In this document: piece by piece, positions 9,779-20,669 of the stretch
Layout of the letters: each line of letters opens with the position of its first letter
How positions within the stretch are numbered: position 1 is the stretch's first letter
Source: Trichomonas tenax
Lineage: Eukaryota > Parabasalia > Trichomonadida > Trichomonadidae
Reading direction: 5' to 3'
NCBI GenBank assembly: GCA_023091735.1
Contig: JALKBU010000087.1
Location: 1-64,000, forward strand
Length of the DNA stretch: 64,000 nt
Position numbers and translations under genes: made by a program
Notes under the pieces: model-generated
The model's database searches: none
Seen by the model: the letters and a program-made list of their open reading frames with translations, nothing else
What the model was told of the DNA's origin: nothing

Positions 9779-11800
9779 CCAATTTGTAAATTTGCTTGAA
9801 ATTTTCTTAAGTTATGCTTTTCAGCTTTTGGATGTTCTTAGAGTTCTCTTGTAGCACCCTTTTTATTTCTGACGGATTATTGTCTTTTGAGGCACCCTTT
9901 ATTTTTCCTTTCATTTGAGTTTAAAAAACGACTATTTTTTTATTTGAGTCGAAATCACTCCACACCCTAATTTCATACCTACTTAAGCCTATGATCCCTT
10001 TTTTGCCACTCACTTATATACAACAATTCCTTTATAGCCCTTAACTTTCAGCTAACAGTTTCAAAATACCCAAAATATGAAAAATAAATCTCAAATTTTT
10101 ATACTTATTACATGCTCATCTTATATTTAATGTCAGTGTATTCGACGTGTTATTTTCAAAATCCCAAAAGAAACAATATTTTGAAACTCAGAATAAATAT
10201 TACTGTACTGAAAGGCAAAGATTAACTAAATAATAACCTCTACCACTAAGCTTTATTTACTAGTTCACCAGATTTCAAAATTACGAACTTTTAGTTTTTC
10301 TCGAATTATTTATCGAAAAATTATCAATTATTTCATCGTATCCGAATTTTGCAAAGTAAGCTATTAATACGTCATTTTCTATTTTAACATTTTCTACAAT
10401 TATATATTCTGATTCAAAAATTTATCTTGAATAAAAAGCTCTTTTGTAAAGTATAATAATGCTATTTAGTAAAGCATACAAATAAACGTGATAAAGATTT
10501 AACATTGATAAAATTGTTGAGGGGAAAAAAATATTTTATGATTGAACTAAAAGTATGCAAAATTGTTTGAGGTTGATGTACACGTAAACTTTTGTTAGTT
10601 GTACCGGATACATTTGGTGTTAAAGTTTAGCTACACTGGATAAATAACTAAAAAAGCTGGGAAAAAGCGTATTTTTCATAAAAACTGAAAACGACTGATG
10701 TCACAACAACAAGCAGAACCGAAACCATCAAGAGTCGATCTTGATTGAGGCCTTGACATGGCTCAGCAACATGAAAAAATTAAAATAACGTATTTTTTAC
10801 AAAAATACGTTATTTTAATGCAATGCTTTTTATATCCCCATAAACGCATTAATATGTTGTTTATTAGTTATATTTCTATAATCTAAAGTATAAAAACAAA
10901 AATCATTCAAAACAAAATATGATCAGCTCAAAATCAGAGATAAGAGTTTAATAATAAGCAGATACTTTATCCATTCACATACGATCATATTAGTGTTAGT
11001 TAATTACGATATTTACCTCGCAAATCGCAAGAAGTTAATTGGAATTTGGTCATCCTTGATATTGAAGACCAAATTACTTTAACATATTAATATGAAAGAT
11101 CTAGGCTAATCGTAGGCATATATAGAAGATGTAAAATAACCCATGATATGCATGAATTTATATATTCACATCTAAAAACTCAAAATTATGTTTCTTTTTT
11201 TAGACTCATAATTGGAAATTTCATGTAAAATTTATAATATTTGCAGATTTGATTATTGGCCCTGCCAAAATAATTATTGAAATATTGCAGAAAAATAAAA
11301 TTTTATTAATTTTTTTGAAAAATCTCTCTTTTTCGGCCTGGTGTCAGAAAACGTTATTTTTTCTGAATTATTTGGCTTAGATACTTTGGAATATTAATTT
11401 ATATAACATATAGAGACTATAATTTTTGGCTGTCAGATTCAAAAATCGAAAATTTGACCCCATTTTTTATTGTTCCATTAGATAGTACTCTCAGTAGAGA
11501 ATCTATATTGCGTAATAAAATTTTAAAAATATTATTTTTTGGGAGGGGAATGACTTTTTCTGTTTACGTGTCAGAAATAAATTACATGTCAGGAATTGAT
11601 GGAAAAAATCGAGGAGAGGCACATCGGAAAATTGTTGTGCTTCTTTATCTCCTTCAAAAAGAAAGTTAATTGGATGTTCTGTTTGCCATTTTTGTGACGA
11701 GTAATAGGATAATGAAAAGGATGAAACTGTTTCAATTCATTATTATGATGTGTTGTGAAAATTTGACCAAAAAAGTGCTAAAAAAATAAATATTTCATAA
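9779..11800. other. gene-free AT-rich region
   Basis: Two kilobases without a supportable gene. The open frame at 11454-11669 starts in the right place but has no recognisable content. A strong hairpin at 10779-10819 is listed separately. Confidence 0.4.
10779..10819. repeat. perfect hairpin, 19-base arms and 3-base loop
   Basis: ATTAAAATAACGTATTTTT at 10779-10797 pairs exactly with 10801-10819. Confidence 0.85.
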
Positions 11801-12907
11801 ATGATTGTGAAGTTGATACAGTTTTTATTGAACATTTACTTCGAATTCATAATACCTTCTTCAAGTTTCATTGGTAAATGCGGAAATTACAACACAAAAC
11901 TTAATTTTTACAACAATTTTAATCTAAATTTGCATTCGGTCATTTATTCGAACAAAAAATTCACGGAAAAACCAATAATATCATACTTGGAAACTATTAC
12001 TGTATATGACTCGATATTTGAACAGACAATGAATATTAATGGCGCAGGAGGAGCAATTATATCATCTTTACCATTATCATGCTGCAATACTCTCTTCCAT
12101 GCATGTTTTGCGAATGATGTTGGAGCTGTATTTTGCGTTAATCAAATAAATTTAGAAAAATCCGTCTTTGATGAATGTTCTGCTTATAGTATTGGATGTT
12201 TTAAGAATGATAGAGGACACTTCATTACCGTCAACAACTGTGGAATCACAAAATGCAGTGTGAATGAAAATGGAGTATTTTTCGGCTATTGGCTTGAATT
12301 TTTCTTAATTTCTAACACGAATACAACAAACATAGTTGCAAATAATTACGATGCACTCGGATTAATCTTCGCAGACCATACAAACCTAAAATTTAACAAA
12401 TATTCGAACTTATTTAGCAATCAGATCACTCCTGGTGCATCGCTTATAGATGATCTTAATTTCATTGCAACGCATTGTGATATTGTCAATATATCAGCAA
12501 AACAAGATGAAAGACAAGAATTCTTTCATTCTAACAATTGCAACTCATTATCAATCAATGCTTTCATTACAAAAGACTGTGAAATGTTTCTTTTCATTGA
12601 TGAATGTGGTTCTTATTATTTATCTAATTGTTTATTTTCGATGTCTCAAGAAAACTCTGTGTTAAGAGCAGAAAATGTTGATGCATCCGTCAATTTCGAT
12701 AAGTGTATGTATAATGTTGAAAATCACGTTGAATCTATCAAAATTCATTCCCTTAAAATTAAAATCATTACTGAATATAAGGCATTGATGAAAAAAGCCG
12801 AAGAGCCAACATATGATATGATTCCAAACTTGATCTTTTGGTTAACTGGTTTAATCGCAGGAATTGTTGTTGCAGCATTCTTATATAAGATCCAAAGCAT
12901 TCATTGA
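11801..12907 (+). CDS. Pmp-like beta-helix surface protein, type I membrane
   Basis: A 368-residue protein with a hydrophobic N-terminus (IVKLIQFLLNIYFEFII, likely signal peptide) and one C-terminal membrane segment at about 341-362 (IPNLIFWLTGLIAGIVVAAFLY) followed by a six-residue tail. Between them lie irregular repeats rich in Asn, Ser, Cys and short hydrophobic pairs (GGAIISS, ISNTNTTNIVANNYD, YYLSNCLFSMS). These look like rungs of a right-handed beta-helix, as in the Pmp-like surface families of trichomonads. It probably faces outside the cell. A similar but larger protein is encoded at 15161-16735. The ligand is unknown, and strict Pmp motifs such as GGAI are sparse, so the family name is by overall pattern. 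Confidence 0.75.
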   Translation: MIVKLIQFLLNIYFEFIIPSSSFIGKCGNYNTKLNFYNNFNLNLHSVIYSNKKFTEKPIISYLETITVYDSIFEQTMNINGAGGAIISSLPLSCCNTLFHACFANDVGAVFCVNQINLEKSVFDECSAYSIGCFKNDRGHFITVNNCGITKCSVNENGVFFGYWLEFFLISNTNTTNIVANNYDALGLIFADHTNLKFNKYSNLFSNQITPGASLIDDLNFIATHCDIVNISAKQDERQEFFHSNNCNSLSINAFITKDCEMFLFIDECGSYYLSNCLFSMSQENSVLRAENVDASVNFDKCMYNVENHVESIKIHSLKIKIITEYKALMKKAEEPTYDMIPNLIFWLTGLIAGIVVAAFLYKIQSIH

Positions 12908-13566
12908 TCAATTCATACATAGTTTTGTGTTTAATCTTATAATATTTTGTTTGTTTGTTAAAGTATATTATTTGTGAAAAATATTTAGCAAATTAAATCT
13001 TGTAACGTATCAAAATGGCATTGCTTAATGAAGTTATATCTGTTGCTAAATGTATTTTGGTTTAATTCAATATAATATTGATGATAATTTGATTCAACAA
13101 AGAAACAGTTTGTAAGTCAACAGGTATTCATGATTTAATTATGCACATTCAATATCGAGTCATAATATAAAAAAAAATATTTTGAATAACAGAAAGTATT
13201 AATATTAGATGATATCTTAATGATAAATTCCTTACAAATTCATTTTCTATGACAAAATTTATATTCATAGCTATCCATATAAGATAATAAATTATGAAAA
13301 AATATAATATTGAAGTTGAGAGACCAAATCGTAGATTATGAAGCCGAAATATCCAAGAATGGCAATTTCAAAGCGCCATGATATACAATTCCGATTGTAT
13401 AAACAAACGGAATCTCAAAAAAATGCAAGTTGAAGGTCCTAAACATGAAATGATCGAAACAATGCCTTAAGGAGAGCACGGATTTGATATTTTCAAAATG
13501 TCGACTTTCGAAATTCTCTAAGAAAAAAACTCTTACATTGTAAAATCGAATAAAAGTGACTAAAAA
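12908..13566. other. intergenic region
   Basis: AT-rich spacer with no gene recognised. Close to the downstream start it reads GTGACTAAAAAATG, similar to the GTGACAAAAA stretch before the Rab gene at 37346-37939. Confidence 0.35.
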
Positions 13567-14961
13567 ATGTTTAAACGTGATGAACTTCCCATCGAAACAG
13601 GTTTTGGCGTTTCCGAAACAGCTTCGAAGGTTTTTCGCATTAACGAGTTAATCAGCCATTACACGGACTCCATAATTAAATTGAAAAACGAAATTATGGA
13701 ATTGCAGAACTTTTCGTCTCAATCAAAGATAATAAGTTCTCAGTACGCCGACGATATGCAGTATATTCTCCTTTCTAAACAAATGCTAAATACGGAAGTC
13801 AACAAACTGAAATCGTTAAATCCGCAATATTCGAACGGTATTCCGCCGCATCCAATGCAACAATATCAAGTTGATCCCAATACCGCTGCAAATTTGAGTC
13901 AAGCTCCACCACAACAGAATCAGCAATATCAAGATTACCAAAATAATCAACAAAATCAGATAAATAGCGAAATAAAATATACAATTGAACCAGAAAATCC
14001 ATTTTTCACTAAGAATACAGTCCAAATTAGTTATCTTATCGATTCAAGATCCGTAATCTGCGCAGTTCAGTTCGATCCAACTGGAAGATTCTTCGCTTTC
14101 TCAAGTCCGCGAAATCTTCATATTGTTGACGTAAAAAACGGTTCGATTCTTTGTTCTGCGGAAATTTGCTCAAATTCACCGCGTTCTGAATGCCACAGCA
14201 GAGATCTCATATTTTCGCCTGACGGAACAATGATTGCGGTTGCAATCGCGCCTTCATCGATTGGCATATTTAAACTTGCGACTCAACAATTAATCAATAA
14301 TCTCGAGGGACACATAAAGAATGTTTCATCATTACTGTTTACTCCGGACTCTTTAAAGCTTATTTCCGGTGGTTCAGATGGAATAATCTGCGTTTGGGAC
14401 ATGAAAACAATGAAATTACTGAAAAAGCTTACAAACGGAACAATTGACCAGGAAGCACAGGTGAATAAGGAAGGAGCGATCGCTTCGATCGTGTGTGGAC
14501 CAGGAGGATCATACTTTGCCGTTGGATTTTCGAACGGATTTGTTGGAATTTACGACCGGAACTTCGACCGTCAGATATACACATTCCAAGCACACAACGA
14601 GATGATATTAGCACTCACAATCACAAACAAAGGTGATTTGGTCACCGCCTCTGGTGATAAAACACTTAAGATTTGGCAAATTTCACAAACAGGCGCTCAA
14701 ATGAAGCGAAAGATTGAAGGACACTCTCATTTCGTTACTTGTGCTTGTACATCATTTACAAGTTCTCTCCTTTTATCTGGCTCGAAAGATGAAACAATCA
14801 GAGCCTATAATTACGAAAAGAATACTCACTTATTCACAGCACGTGTCCATACGAACACTGTTTTAGGTATAGCGCATCATCCGAAGGAGAATATGTTTGT
14901 AACGTCCTCAGGAGATGGCCTTGTTATCGCTTGGGCCTACAAGTTACCTCTTAATTTCTAA
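13567..14961 (+). CDS. Tup1/Groucho-like WD40 transcriptional corepressor
   Basis: A 464-residue protein. Residues 20-85 are helical (RINELISHYTDSIIKLKNEIMELQ), matching the Tup N-terminal tetramerisation helix in pattern. A Gln/Asn-rich linker follows (about 98-132). Residues 155-464 form a seven-bladed WD40 propeller that opens with SRSVICAVQFDPTGRFFAF and LHIVDVKNG, which is the way Tup1 propellers begin. WD-type blades include LISGGSDGIICVWDMKT and TASGDKTLKIWQIS. Tup1 proteins hold histone deacetylases and DNA-binding repressors together on chromatin. That role here is inferred from architecture. A structural WD40 protein of the flagellum would lack the N-terminal helix plus Q-rich linker, so it is less likely. 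Confidence 0.82.
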   Translation: MFKRDELPIETGFGVSETASKVFRINELISHYTDSIIKLKNEIMELQNFSSQSKIISSQYADDMQYILLSKQMLNTEVNKLKSLNPQYSNGIPPHPMQQYQVDPNTAANLSQAPPQQNQQYQDYQNNQQNQINSEIKYTIEPENPFFTKNTVQISYLIDSRSVICAVQFDPTGRFFAFSSPRNLHIVDVKNGSILCSAEICSNSPRSECHSRDLIFSPDGTMIAVAIAPSSIGIFKLATQQLINNLEGHIKNVSSLLFTPDSLKLISGGSDGIICVWDMKTMKLLKKLTNGTIDQEAQVNKEGAIASIVCGPGGSYFAVGFSNGFVGIYDRNFDRQIYTFQAHNEMILALTITNKGDLVTASGDKTLKIWQISQTGAQMKRKIEGHSHFVTCACTSFTSSLLLSGSKDETIRAYNYEKNTHLFTARVHTNTVLGIAHHPKENMFVTSSGDGLVIAWAYKLPLNF

Positions 14962-15160
14962 GATGAGTTAATTTGTTGTTTGATTATAAAATATGTTGTA
15001 GTATATTCTATAATTTCATGAAATTATGAATCTATTGATGTTTTTTCATTTCAAATTGTTCTTTTCGATTTTATTGATGTTTAATTTGATGTTTCATTGT
15101 TATTTATACTTAATATTTATTCATAATGTATCTAATCGCAACAAATTTATACAAACAAAG

Positions 15161-16735
15161 TTAATCTGTGTGAACTTTTCCAACTTCTGCACTTTTATCT
15201 GATACTTTTTGTTTTCTGCATTTGCAGTTGCAATTCCAATTGCATAAATTACAGAAGAAAAGGATCTGGAAGAACCTTCCAACGCTCTTATAATTAATAA
15301 TCATAATTAATAAAAGAATGGAAAGATTTCCAACAAAAATCCAGAAAATAAGAGGAAGTTTTGCCTTCGAGATGATATCTGGAAGTCTCATGGTGAATTT
15401 AGATAAAATGTTCCATACATCTACACCTTCTGCGATGATTTCTTGTATCCTTTGTCTCGAGAATTGACACATTGCCAATAGAAGTTCACCTTTAAGCATG
15501 TTTAAGAAGGGACCAATGTTATTTGCAGAATAAGAAGCAAATAATGATACGGAACCATTAAATATCGAAATAAATCCAACGCCATTAGAAGATGAAGACT
15601 GAGCAACTTGAGAAAATGAAGCTAAAGTATCATAGCCAAGCGCAAAAGTACTTACATCAAAACTATTCATTGTGAAAGTAGAATCATGAACTACAACCCT
15701 TGATTTTCCTTCACGCATATCAATGAAAGTTCTTCCATGATTGCCTTCGACTTTAGAACCACCGTACATCATTAAATCACCACCTGGATGATAAAATAGT
15801 GTGGAATTTGGTGAGAAGTTATCAGTGAATGAAGTATTATATATTTCCATATAACCAACAGTGAGCATCTCAATTATGACACCTCTATTTCCTTGGAATC
15901 TGGCATTCTGTAACGAAAAGTTACAGTTTCCTTCGCAAAGAATAAACTCAGGATGATAATTTCTTTCGATTGTGCAGTTATTGAACATTCCGGCTGTTCT
16001 GTAATCTGCTAAAATCAAAGGAGCATCGTTAACACTATTGTCGCCAATGAATGAATCGTTCAGTAAAACGCCTGAATTTAAAAATCTAATTAATGGATCG
16101 TGATTATCGTGTATTCCAAAATTACGCTCGAAAAAGAAGCCAGTAGCATTTAGATCTGCTGTTGATAAGAAAAGAACTGATGAATAGTTCACAGAATTCT
16201 CGATAAAATGAACATTTGTTAAATTAATAATGCAAGCAGTAAAAAGACATGTCGCATAGTAAGTATCAACAAAATTATTGGCGAATGTTAGATTTGAAAT
16301 TGTTGAATTGTGAATAGAATTAAAATTGATAATTGGACAATTAAAATTAGTGAATGTAAAGCCACCGAATTCCCACTCGATTTTGTTTCTAGCAATAAGG
16401 AAGAAGTCTAATGGCTTTTGTAGTAATTTTGATCCATTAATAATCGTATCAGAGCCTTTAAAGCTGATATTGTTGTCGAAAAGTATTTGTGTGAAACTCA
16501 TAAACTGCTGAAGATGCTTATTTGCCTCGAAATATTTGTCTTTGAGAATAACAGTGTCATTTGGTTTCACAACTTTTAGAGTAGACAAATAATCACATGG
16601 TTCGTATTGCGTGCACGTTACATTTGCTTTTCCAATTCGTGACACGTAATATGTATTGCTAATTGATGACATTGAGTGAAGAAAAATTGGAAACATCAGT
16701 ATTGTTGTCACTTTTTGAACATTTTCATTTTTCAC
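15161..16735 (-). CDS. Pmp-like beta-helix surface protein, type I membrane
   Basis: A 524-residue protein with an N-terminal hydrophobic segment (TTILMFPIFLHS, likely signal peptide) and a C-terminal membrane segment (LIFWIFVGNLSILLLIMIINY, near 462-482). The cytoplasmic tail is Cys-rich (CNLCNWNCNCKCRKQK). The ectodomain consists of degenerate beta-helix rungs such as TIINGSKLL, CPIINFNSIHNSTISNLTFANNF, NLTNVHFIENSV and FNNCTIERN. It has many N-glycosylation sequons. This pattern matches the Pmp-like and other right-handed beta-helix surface proteins of trichomonads, although a periplasmic-copper NosD-like fold is equally consistent. Its start ATG is the first in the frame. Its resemblance to the gene at 11801-12907 is architectural, not close in sequence. 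Confidence 0.78.
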   Translation of the reverse strand: MKNENVQKVTTILMFPIFLHSMSSISNTYYVSRIGKANVTCTQYEPCDYLSTLKVVKPNDTVILKDKYFEANKHLQQFMSFTQILFDNNISFKGSDTIINGSKLLQKPLDFFLIARNKIEWEFGGFTFTNFNCPIINFNSIHNSTISNLTFANNFVDTYYATCLFTACIINLTNVHFIENSVNYSSVLFLSTADLNATGFFFERNFGIHDNHDPLIRFLNSGVLLNDSFIGDNSVNDAPLILADYRTAGMFNNCTIERNYHPEFILCEGNCNFSLQNARFQGNRGVIIEMLTVGYMEIYNTSFTDNFSPNSTLFYHPGGDLMMYGGSKVEGNHGRTFIDMREGKSRVVVHDSTFTMNSFDVSTFALGYDTLASFSQVAQSSSSNGVGFISIFNGSVSLFASYSANNIGPFLNMLKGELLLAMCQFSRQRIQEIIAEGVDVWNILSKFTMRLPDIISKAKLPLIFWIFVGNLSILLLIMIINYKSVGRFFQILFFCNLCNWNCNCKCRKQKVSDKSAEVGKVHTD

Positions 16736-17338
16736 CTGAGCAAAAAAACAAAATGAAATTCAATATCAGAGCCTTTTTAGAGAATAACAAACATATTGAA
16801 TGAGTATACTAAATATGCTGTCCTAGATTGGTGACGTAAGAATAGGGATAGCACAAGTATTAATAGAGCATAGTGAAGATTTTTAATGATATGCTTATAA
16901 GCATCACCATTTCTTTTTTGATTGATTCAAAAAGCCTCAGCTCTTATCAATTTATGAAGAAACTACTTTAGATCCATTCCTAGCATTAATACTAAACATT
17001 TCACTACCATAGAATAATGTGATTGAATTTCTCTTCAATCATGTATTTAATTTAATATTATTTATTAGGTAAATGCAGAATCGAATGTTTTGAATGTAAC
17101 ATATCTCTATATTGTATTTTCTCTTCATATGATTAAAAAAAGATCAAATTTTCAAAGAATTTACGTGTCAGAAATCATTTTATATGACAAAAGCAAAATT
17201 AATTGAATATTTACAAAACAAAAGTGAAATTTACTTGACAAAAATAATGATAATTGAAATATTTACATAACAAAAAACTAAATTTACTTGACAGATTTCT
17301 TCTCGTATTTACAAAAAGTGTGAAATAACGAGCAAAAA
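16736..17338. other. intergenic region upstream of the SPATA17-like gene
   Basis: Divergent spacer between the beta-helix gene and the IQ-motif gene. Its right half carries the phased motif array listed separately. Confidence 0.4.
17160..17293 (+). promoter_or_regulatory. array of six TTTAC-type motifs upstream of the IQ-motif gene
   Basis: TTTACGTGTCA (17160), TTTATATGACA (17178), TTTACAAAACA (17210), TTTACTTGACA (17230), TTTACATAACA (17262) and TTTACTTGACA (17283) follow one another with spacings of about 18-33 bases. The last ends about 45 bases before the ATG at 17339. The same motif precedes several other genes here, so a role as transcription factor site is inferred. Confidence 0.55.
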
Positions 17339-17980
17339 ATGGCGGCCTTCGCGAACTTATATAGGAGCAGGAACAATATCTTCAAAAAGTATTTCATCGA
17401 AGTCGAGAATGCTCAGGCTAAAAGAGAGCTCGAATTCAGAGCGTCCTTAACAATTCAATTCGCATGGAGGAGACATAAATTACTCCAGCACCGAAAACTC
17501 AGAAATGAAAGTGCGATTAAAATACAGAAGACATGGAGGTTGTACCGGGCACAGATAAACTTCAGGTGCCTCAAATCAGAGAAAGAAACCGAAGATAGAG
17601 CAGCATTTTTCAACGACAAGGCAAGAAAAATCCAGAAAGTGTGGCGTGGTTACTGGGAAAGGAAGCACGTCTTCGATTTCAATAAGCAGCGTGAATTTAT
17701 GAATAATGTGTCGAAGAAGAACGAAGAAATGGAACTTATGCTCGATAACTACTTCACTCAGACGACCGAGGCCTCGGCATTGGCTGAAGAAGAAATCAAA
17801 TCTGTCCAGGATGTCAAGAAAGCACTCAAAACACACTATCTCGTTTCAACCTCAGCCATTCCTTCGATCTATCAGCCTCCTGCGTTCACAAAGGATGCAG
17901 CTGCAATGCCAGCAATAGAGCAATTCATAAGAACAGTCAATCGTGCGAAGATTGTCGTTCCAAGCATCGGCAAGCGCTGA
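17339..17980 (+). CDS. SPATA17-like IQ-motif protein
   Basis: A 213-residue basic protein with three IQ motifs: about 36-55 (SLTIQFAWRRHKLLQHRK), 58-77 (SAIKIQKTWRLYRAQINFR) and 94-113 (KARKIQKVWRGYWERKHVF). IQ motifs bind calmodulin or related light chains. Near 165-178 the sequence THYLVSTSAIPSIY closely follows the HYLLSTKQIPGIY stretch after the IQ motifs of animal SPATA17, and the spacing of the third IQ motif to it also matches. SPATA17 is linked to sperm and cilia, and a flagellar role here is inferred. The protein lacks the longer C-terminal region of animal homologues. The upstream array of six TTTAC-type motifs supports the chosen ATG. Confidence 0.75.
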   Translation: MAAFANLYRSRNNIFKKYFIEVENAQAKRELEFRASLTIQFAWRRHKLLQHRKLRNESAIKIQKTWRLYRAQINFRCLKSEKETEDRAAFFNDKARKIQKVWRGYWERKHVFDFNKQREFMNNVSKKNEEMELMLDNYFTQTTEASALAEEEIKSVQDVKKALKTHYLVSTSAIPSIYQPPAFTKDAAAMPAIEQFIRTVNRAKIVVPSIGKR

Positions 17981-18826
17981 TTCGTTTTATTCTTTCCGCA
18001 TATTATTATGTTTATTTGTCTTCAGTTAATATTCTTTAATGTTATTAAAATTTATTTTTTGTTTAAGAAAATTTGTTACCGCAATAACATCGCCAGCACC
18101 AAATTCATCAAACCTGTAAACAATTCTCTTCAAAAACGAAGTTTTCTAAATAACGAAAATATATATTCTTGAAACTCCTTTTCAAAACATCATGTATATG
18201 CTTATATATCCAACGCAATGAAACCTGTCGTAATTGCAGGGACTTAATATGACTGATTAGATTTGAAAAATAGATTTTACCATAAAAAATAAATATGTTA
18301 ACGAAGATATATTTCCATAAGTGAATATGCAATTACATCTTGAATAATCCTAAGCAAAGGAGGTGTTGGAATCTAAATGAAAAAGATATCAATATTTTAT
18401 CGATGAAAAGTTATTAAAAATAAACTAAACTATTATAATAATATGCAGATCATTGAACTTATTACTTTCATCGTTTTATAAGTCTTTGTTATATACTGTA
18501 TATCATAATAACTTCAAAGAAAAATTGTCGAGTTCTGAAAATTTTTGTCCAACGTATAACTTAAAATCAAAAATTTGGATTGCCCAATTTAGATAAAATA
18601 CTCTAAATAAGTCACATTAATATAAATTGAAGCATAGTATAATAACATTAATATTAGAATCAAAAAGGTGAAAGAATTAAGGCAAAGAAAAAAACATTTA
18701 GTTACCCAAGAAATACATATTTTTTGTAACTCAAAAATGGAAATTTCACAGAAGTTTAGCTATATATTTAAATGTAGTTTCAAGATATTTTTGATTAATC
18801 AAAAATCACTTCATTCCTTTCATCAA
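17981..18826. other. intergenic region
   Basis: AT-rich. The 53 codons open upstream of 18827 start at GTG and are lysine- and phenylalanine-rich, unlike the downstream protein, so they are treated as non-coding. Confidence 0.35.
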
Positions 18827-20290
18827 ATGAGCAGACGAAGTTCTGGTGCATCTGGTGACGAAAAAGTTTCACAGACACCACTGGGTTATTCTATTGTTAC
18901 AGAACAAAAGGTTTCTGTCGAGCAAGACGAATTCGAGTTTTATGTTCAAAAGGCAATTTTTTCAACTGATCCATTACCACAGGAATTATTATTCCCAAAC
19001 TACGAATATTTCGTCTGTGAGTTGGAACATCAGGGTTACAACGACTCAAGATTCGCGCGTGGAAAATTATTATCTTATACTCTAAATACGCTTCAAGTAC
19101 TTCAAAGAGCACGTGTTGACATTGAGCAGTGCCTCACTGTGGCTCAAGCTGAATACAATGAAGCAATAAATCGCAAAAAAACACCAGTTTTAAAAACTTT
19201 ATCAACAGCAAACGCTGATTATTGGAGAGAACGCGTCATATTATACTTAAAACAGACAAAATACATGAAAATTGTATACGGAAACAGGGTAAATTCGTGC
19301 AAAAAAGCGTTAAATACTTTAGATTCGATCGAAAAAATCTTAAATGAGCTCGTAGAGAGGCCCAGAAATATATTCATACCTCAGCATACACTCAACAGAC
19401 TTTTACAGATCATTAAAAATGAAGAAGATACAAAATTGCAAATTCGACTTAAAGCAATCGATAATCAGCTTGCTGATATAAAATTAGCGATGAAATATAT
19501 CCCAAGATTGTTCACACGTCCCTACAATCTTTCAAATTTACTTTTAAATATTCTCAAATCTGCAAATAACATCAGAGATCCATTAACAAAGTATTTACCA
19601 GATTCCAATGAATTCCAGATGTTCATAGAATTCGTTAACTCAAAATTTTCTCCAATTCGTTATACAGACAAAGAATCTGTAACAATCGATTCAGCAATTG
19701 AACTAACAATAGAAATGATGAAAAGCTTTGCAAGTGTGAAGCAAGCAGAACAAATTTCTGTGCTTGCAGACTTCTCAGTTCGATATTGGTTTAGAAGATC
19801 TTTAATTTGTGAAAGTTTGTATAAGAAAACAAGTGTGAAATTGCAACGTTTCTTGATTAGTCTACGAGGCAAAACGCTCCATGAGTTGAAACCTCCAAAA
19901 ACCTTCGAAAAGAAATTACACGATCATTTGCAAATGAAACCTTTTGAATTTTTCACGAAATATCCACTCCTATATCAATCTATTGATAGTGTGTTTGGTT
20001 TGTGTTTCGAAAGCAGTCCTGTTGAAATTGCTCTTGAGTGTTACATAATGAATCTTAGATTTGCTGGTTTTGCAGCACCAAACCTTCAGAAGGATATCCA
20101 TGATAAAGCAACAATAAAATGGGTTTCATTTTTATGGAAGATTGCATTTATTTTATCAGATCTTCCATATCCAGACAAAATCTTCGAATTTGTTAAAAAG
20201 TATGCAAATCTTGCGCATATTCCAAAATTGTTGCACGAAGGTGCCATTGTTGCATATAATGCAATTATGGAATTGTCTAAGGCTGCTTGA
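18827..20290 (+). CDS. hypothetical helical protein
   Basis: A 487-residue protein not recognised. The chosen ATG opens MSRRSSGASGDE, a Ser-rich disordered leader, after an upstream stretch of different composition. The body is almost wholly helical, with a coiled-coil-like block near 110-170 (QRARVDIEQCLTVAQAEYNEAINRKK) and a C-terminal block from about 330 (LHDHLQMKPFEFFTKYPLLYQSIDSVFGLCF) to the end. Lengths and hydrophobic spacing suggest a helical adaptor, perhaps in membrane traffic, but no catalytic or binding motif can be pointed out. No membrane segment. The frame is long, uninterrupted and has normal local codon use, so the gene is real. Confidence 0.65.
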   Translation: MSRRSSGASGDEKVSQTPLGYSIVTEQKVSVEQDEFEFYVQKAIFSTDPLPQELLFPNYEYFVCELEHQGYNDSRFARGKLLSYTLNTLQVLQRARVDIEQCLTVAQAEYNEAINRKKTPVLKTLSTANADYWRERVILYLKQTKYMKIVYGNRVNSCKKALNTLDSIEKILNELVERPRNIFIPQHTLNRLLQIIKNEEDTKLQIRLKAIDNQLADIKLAMKYIPRLFTRPYNLSNLLLNILKSANNIRDPLTKYLPDSNEFQMFIEFVNSKFSPIRYTDKESVTIDSAIELTIEMMKSFASVKQAEQISVLADFSVRYWFRRSLICESLYKKTSVKLQRFLISLRGKTLHELKPPKTFEKKLHDHLQMKPFEFFTKYPLLYQSIDSVFGLCFESSPVEIALECYIMNLRFAGFAAPNLQKDIHDKATIKWVSFLWKIAFILSDLPYPDKIFEFVKKYANLAHIPKLLHEGAIVAYNAIMELSKAA

Positions 20291-20659
20291 TATAATAATG
20301 TTATCCATGTTAAATTGTTATTTATTTTTCATTTATTTAGAATGTTTTAACCATTTAAAAAAAAGAACGAAAAGAACATTACATTGGATCTGTAGTAATT
20401 AAAGGAAAGAATGAATGAAAAAGAAAATATTTCAAACATAAAGAGGATCATTGCAAAATGTAACTTTAATCGCAAAAAAAGTACATTTAGGATATTGTTT
20501 GTGACATCAACTTCCTTACAAATTTTTGAATTTCTTGGATTGTTGCTGTATCATTCACATCTTTTATATCTGAGTAAAATATGGCATAAATGTCCCTTTT
20601 GGAATTCGAACAGGAGGATTGAGATAAAGATATTTCAAATGATAAACGTTGTTGCTATT
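20291..20659. other. intergenic region before the foldback element
   Basis: AT-rich. The open frame at 20411-20716 runs into the foldback element and has no recognisable product. Confidence 0.35.
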
Positions 20660-20669
20660 ATAATTTATC
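20660..20669 (+). repeat. 10-base target-site duplication, left
   Basis: ATAATTTATC immediately before the foldback element, repeated exactly at 21450-21459. Confidence 0.8.

Noticed and set aside
11454..11669. 71-codon plus-strand frame before the beta-helix gene
   Set aside because: AT-rich translation with no domain and no upstream signal; likely chance.
18668..18826. N-terminal extension of the helical protein at 18827
   Set aside because: It starts at GTG and is Lys/Phe-rich unlike the rest; the ATG at 18827 opens a typical Ser-rich leader.
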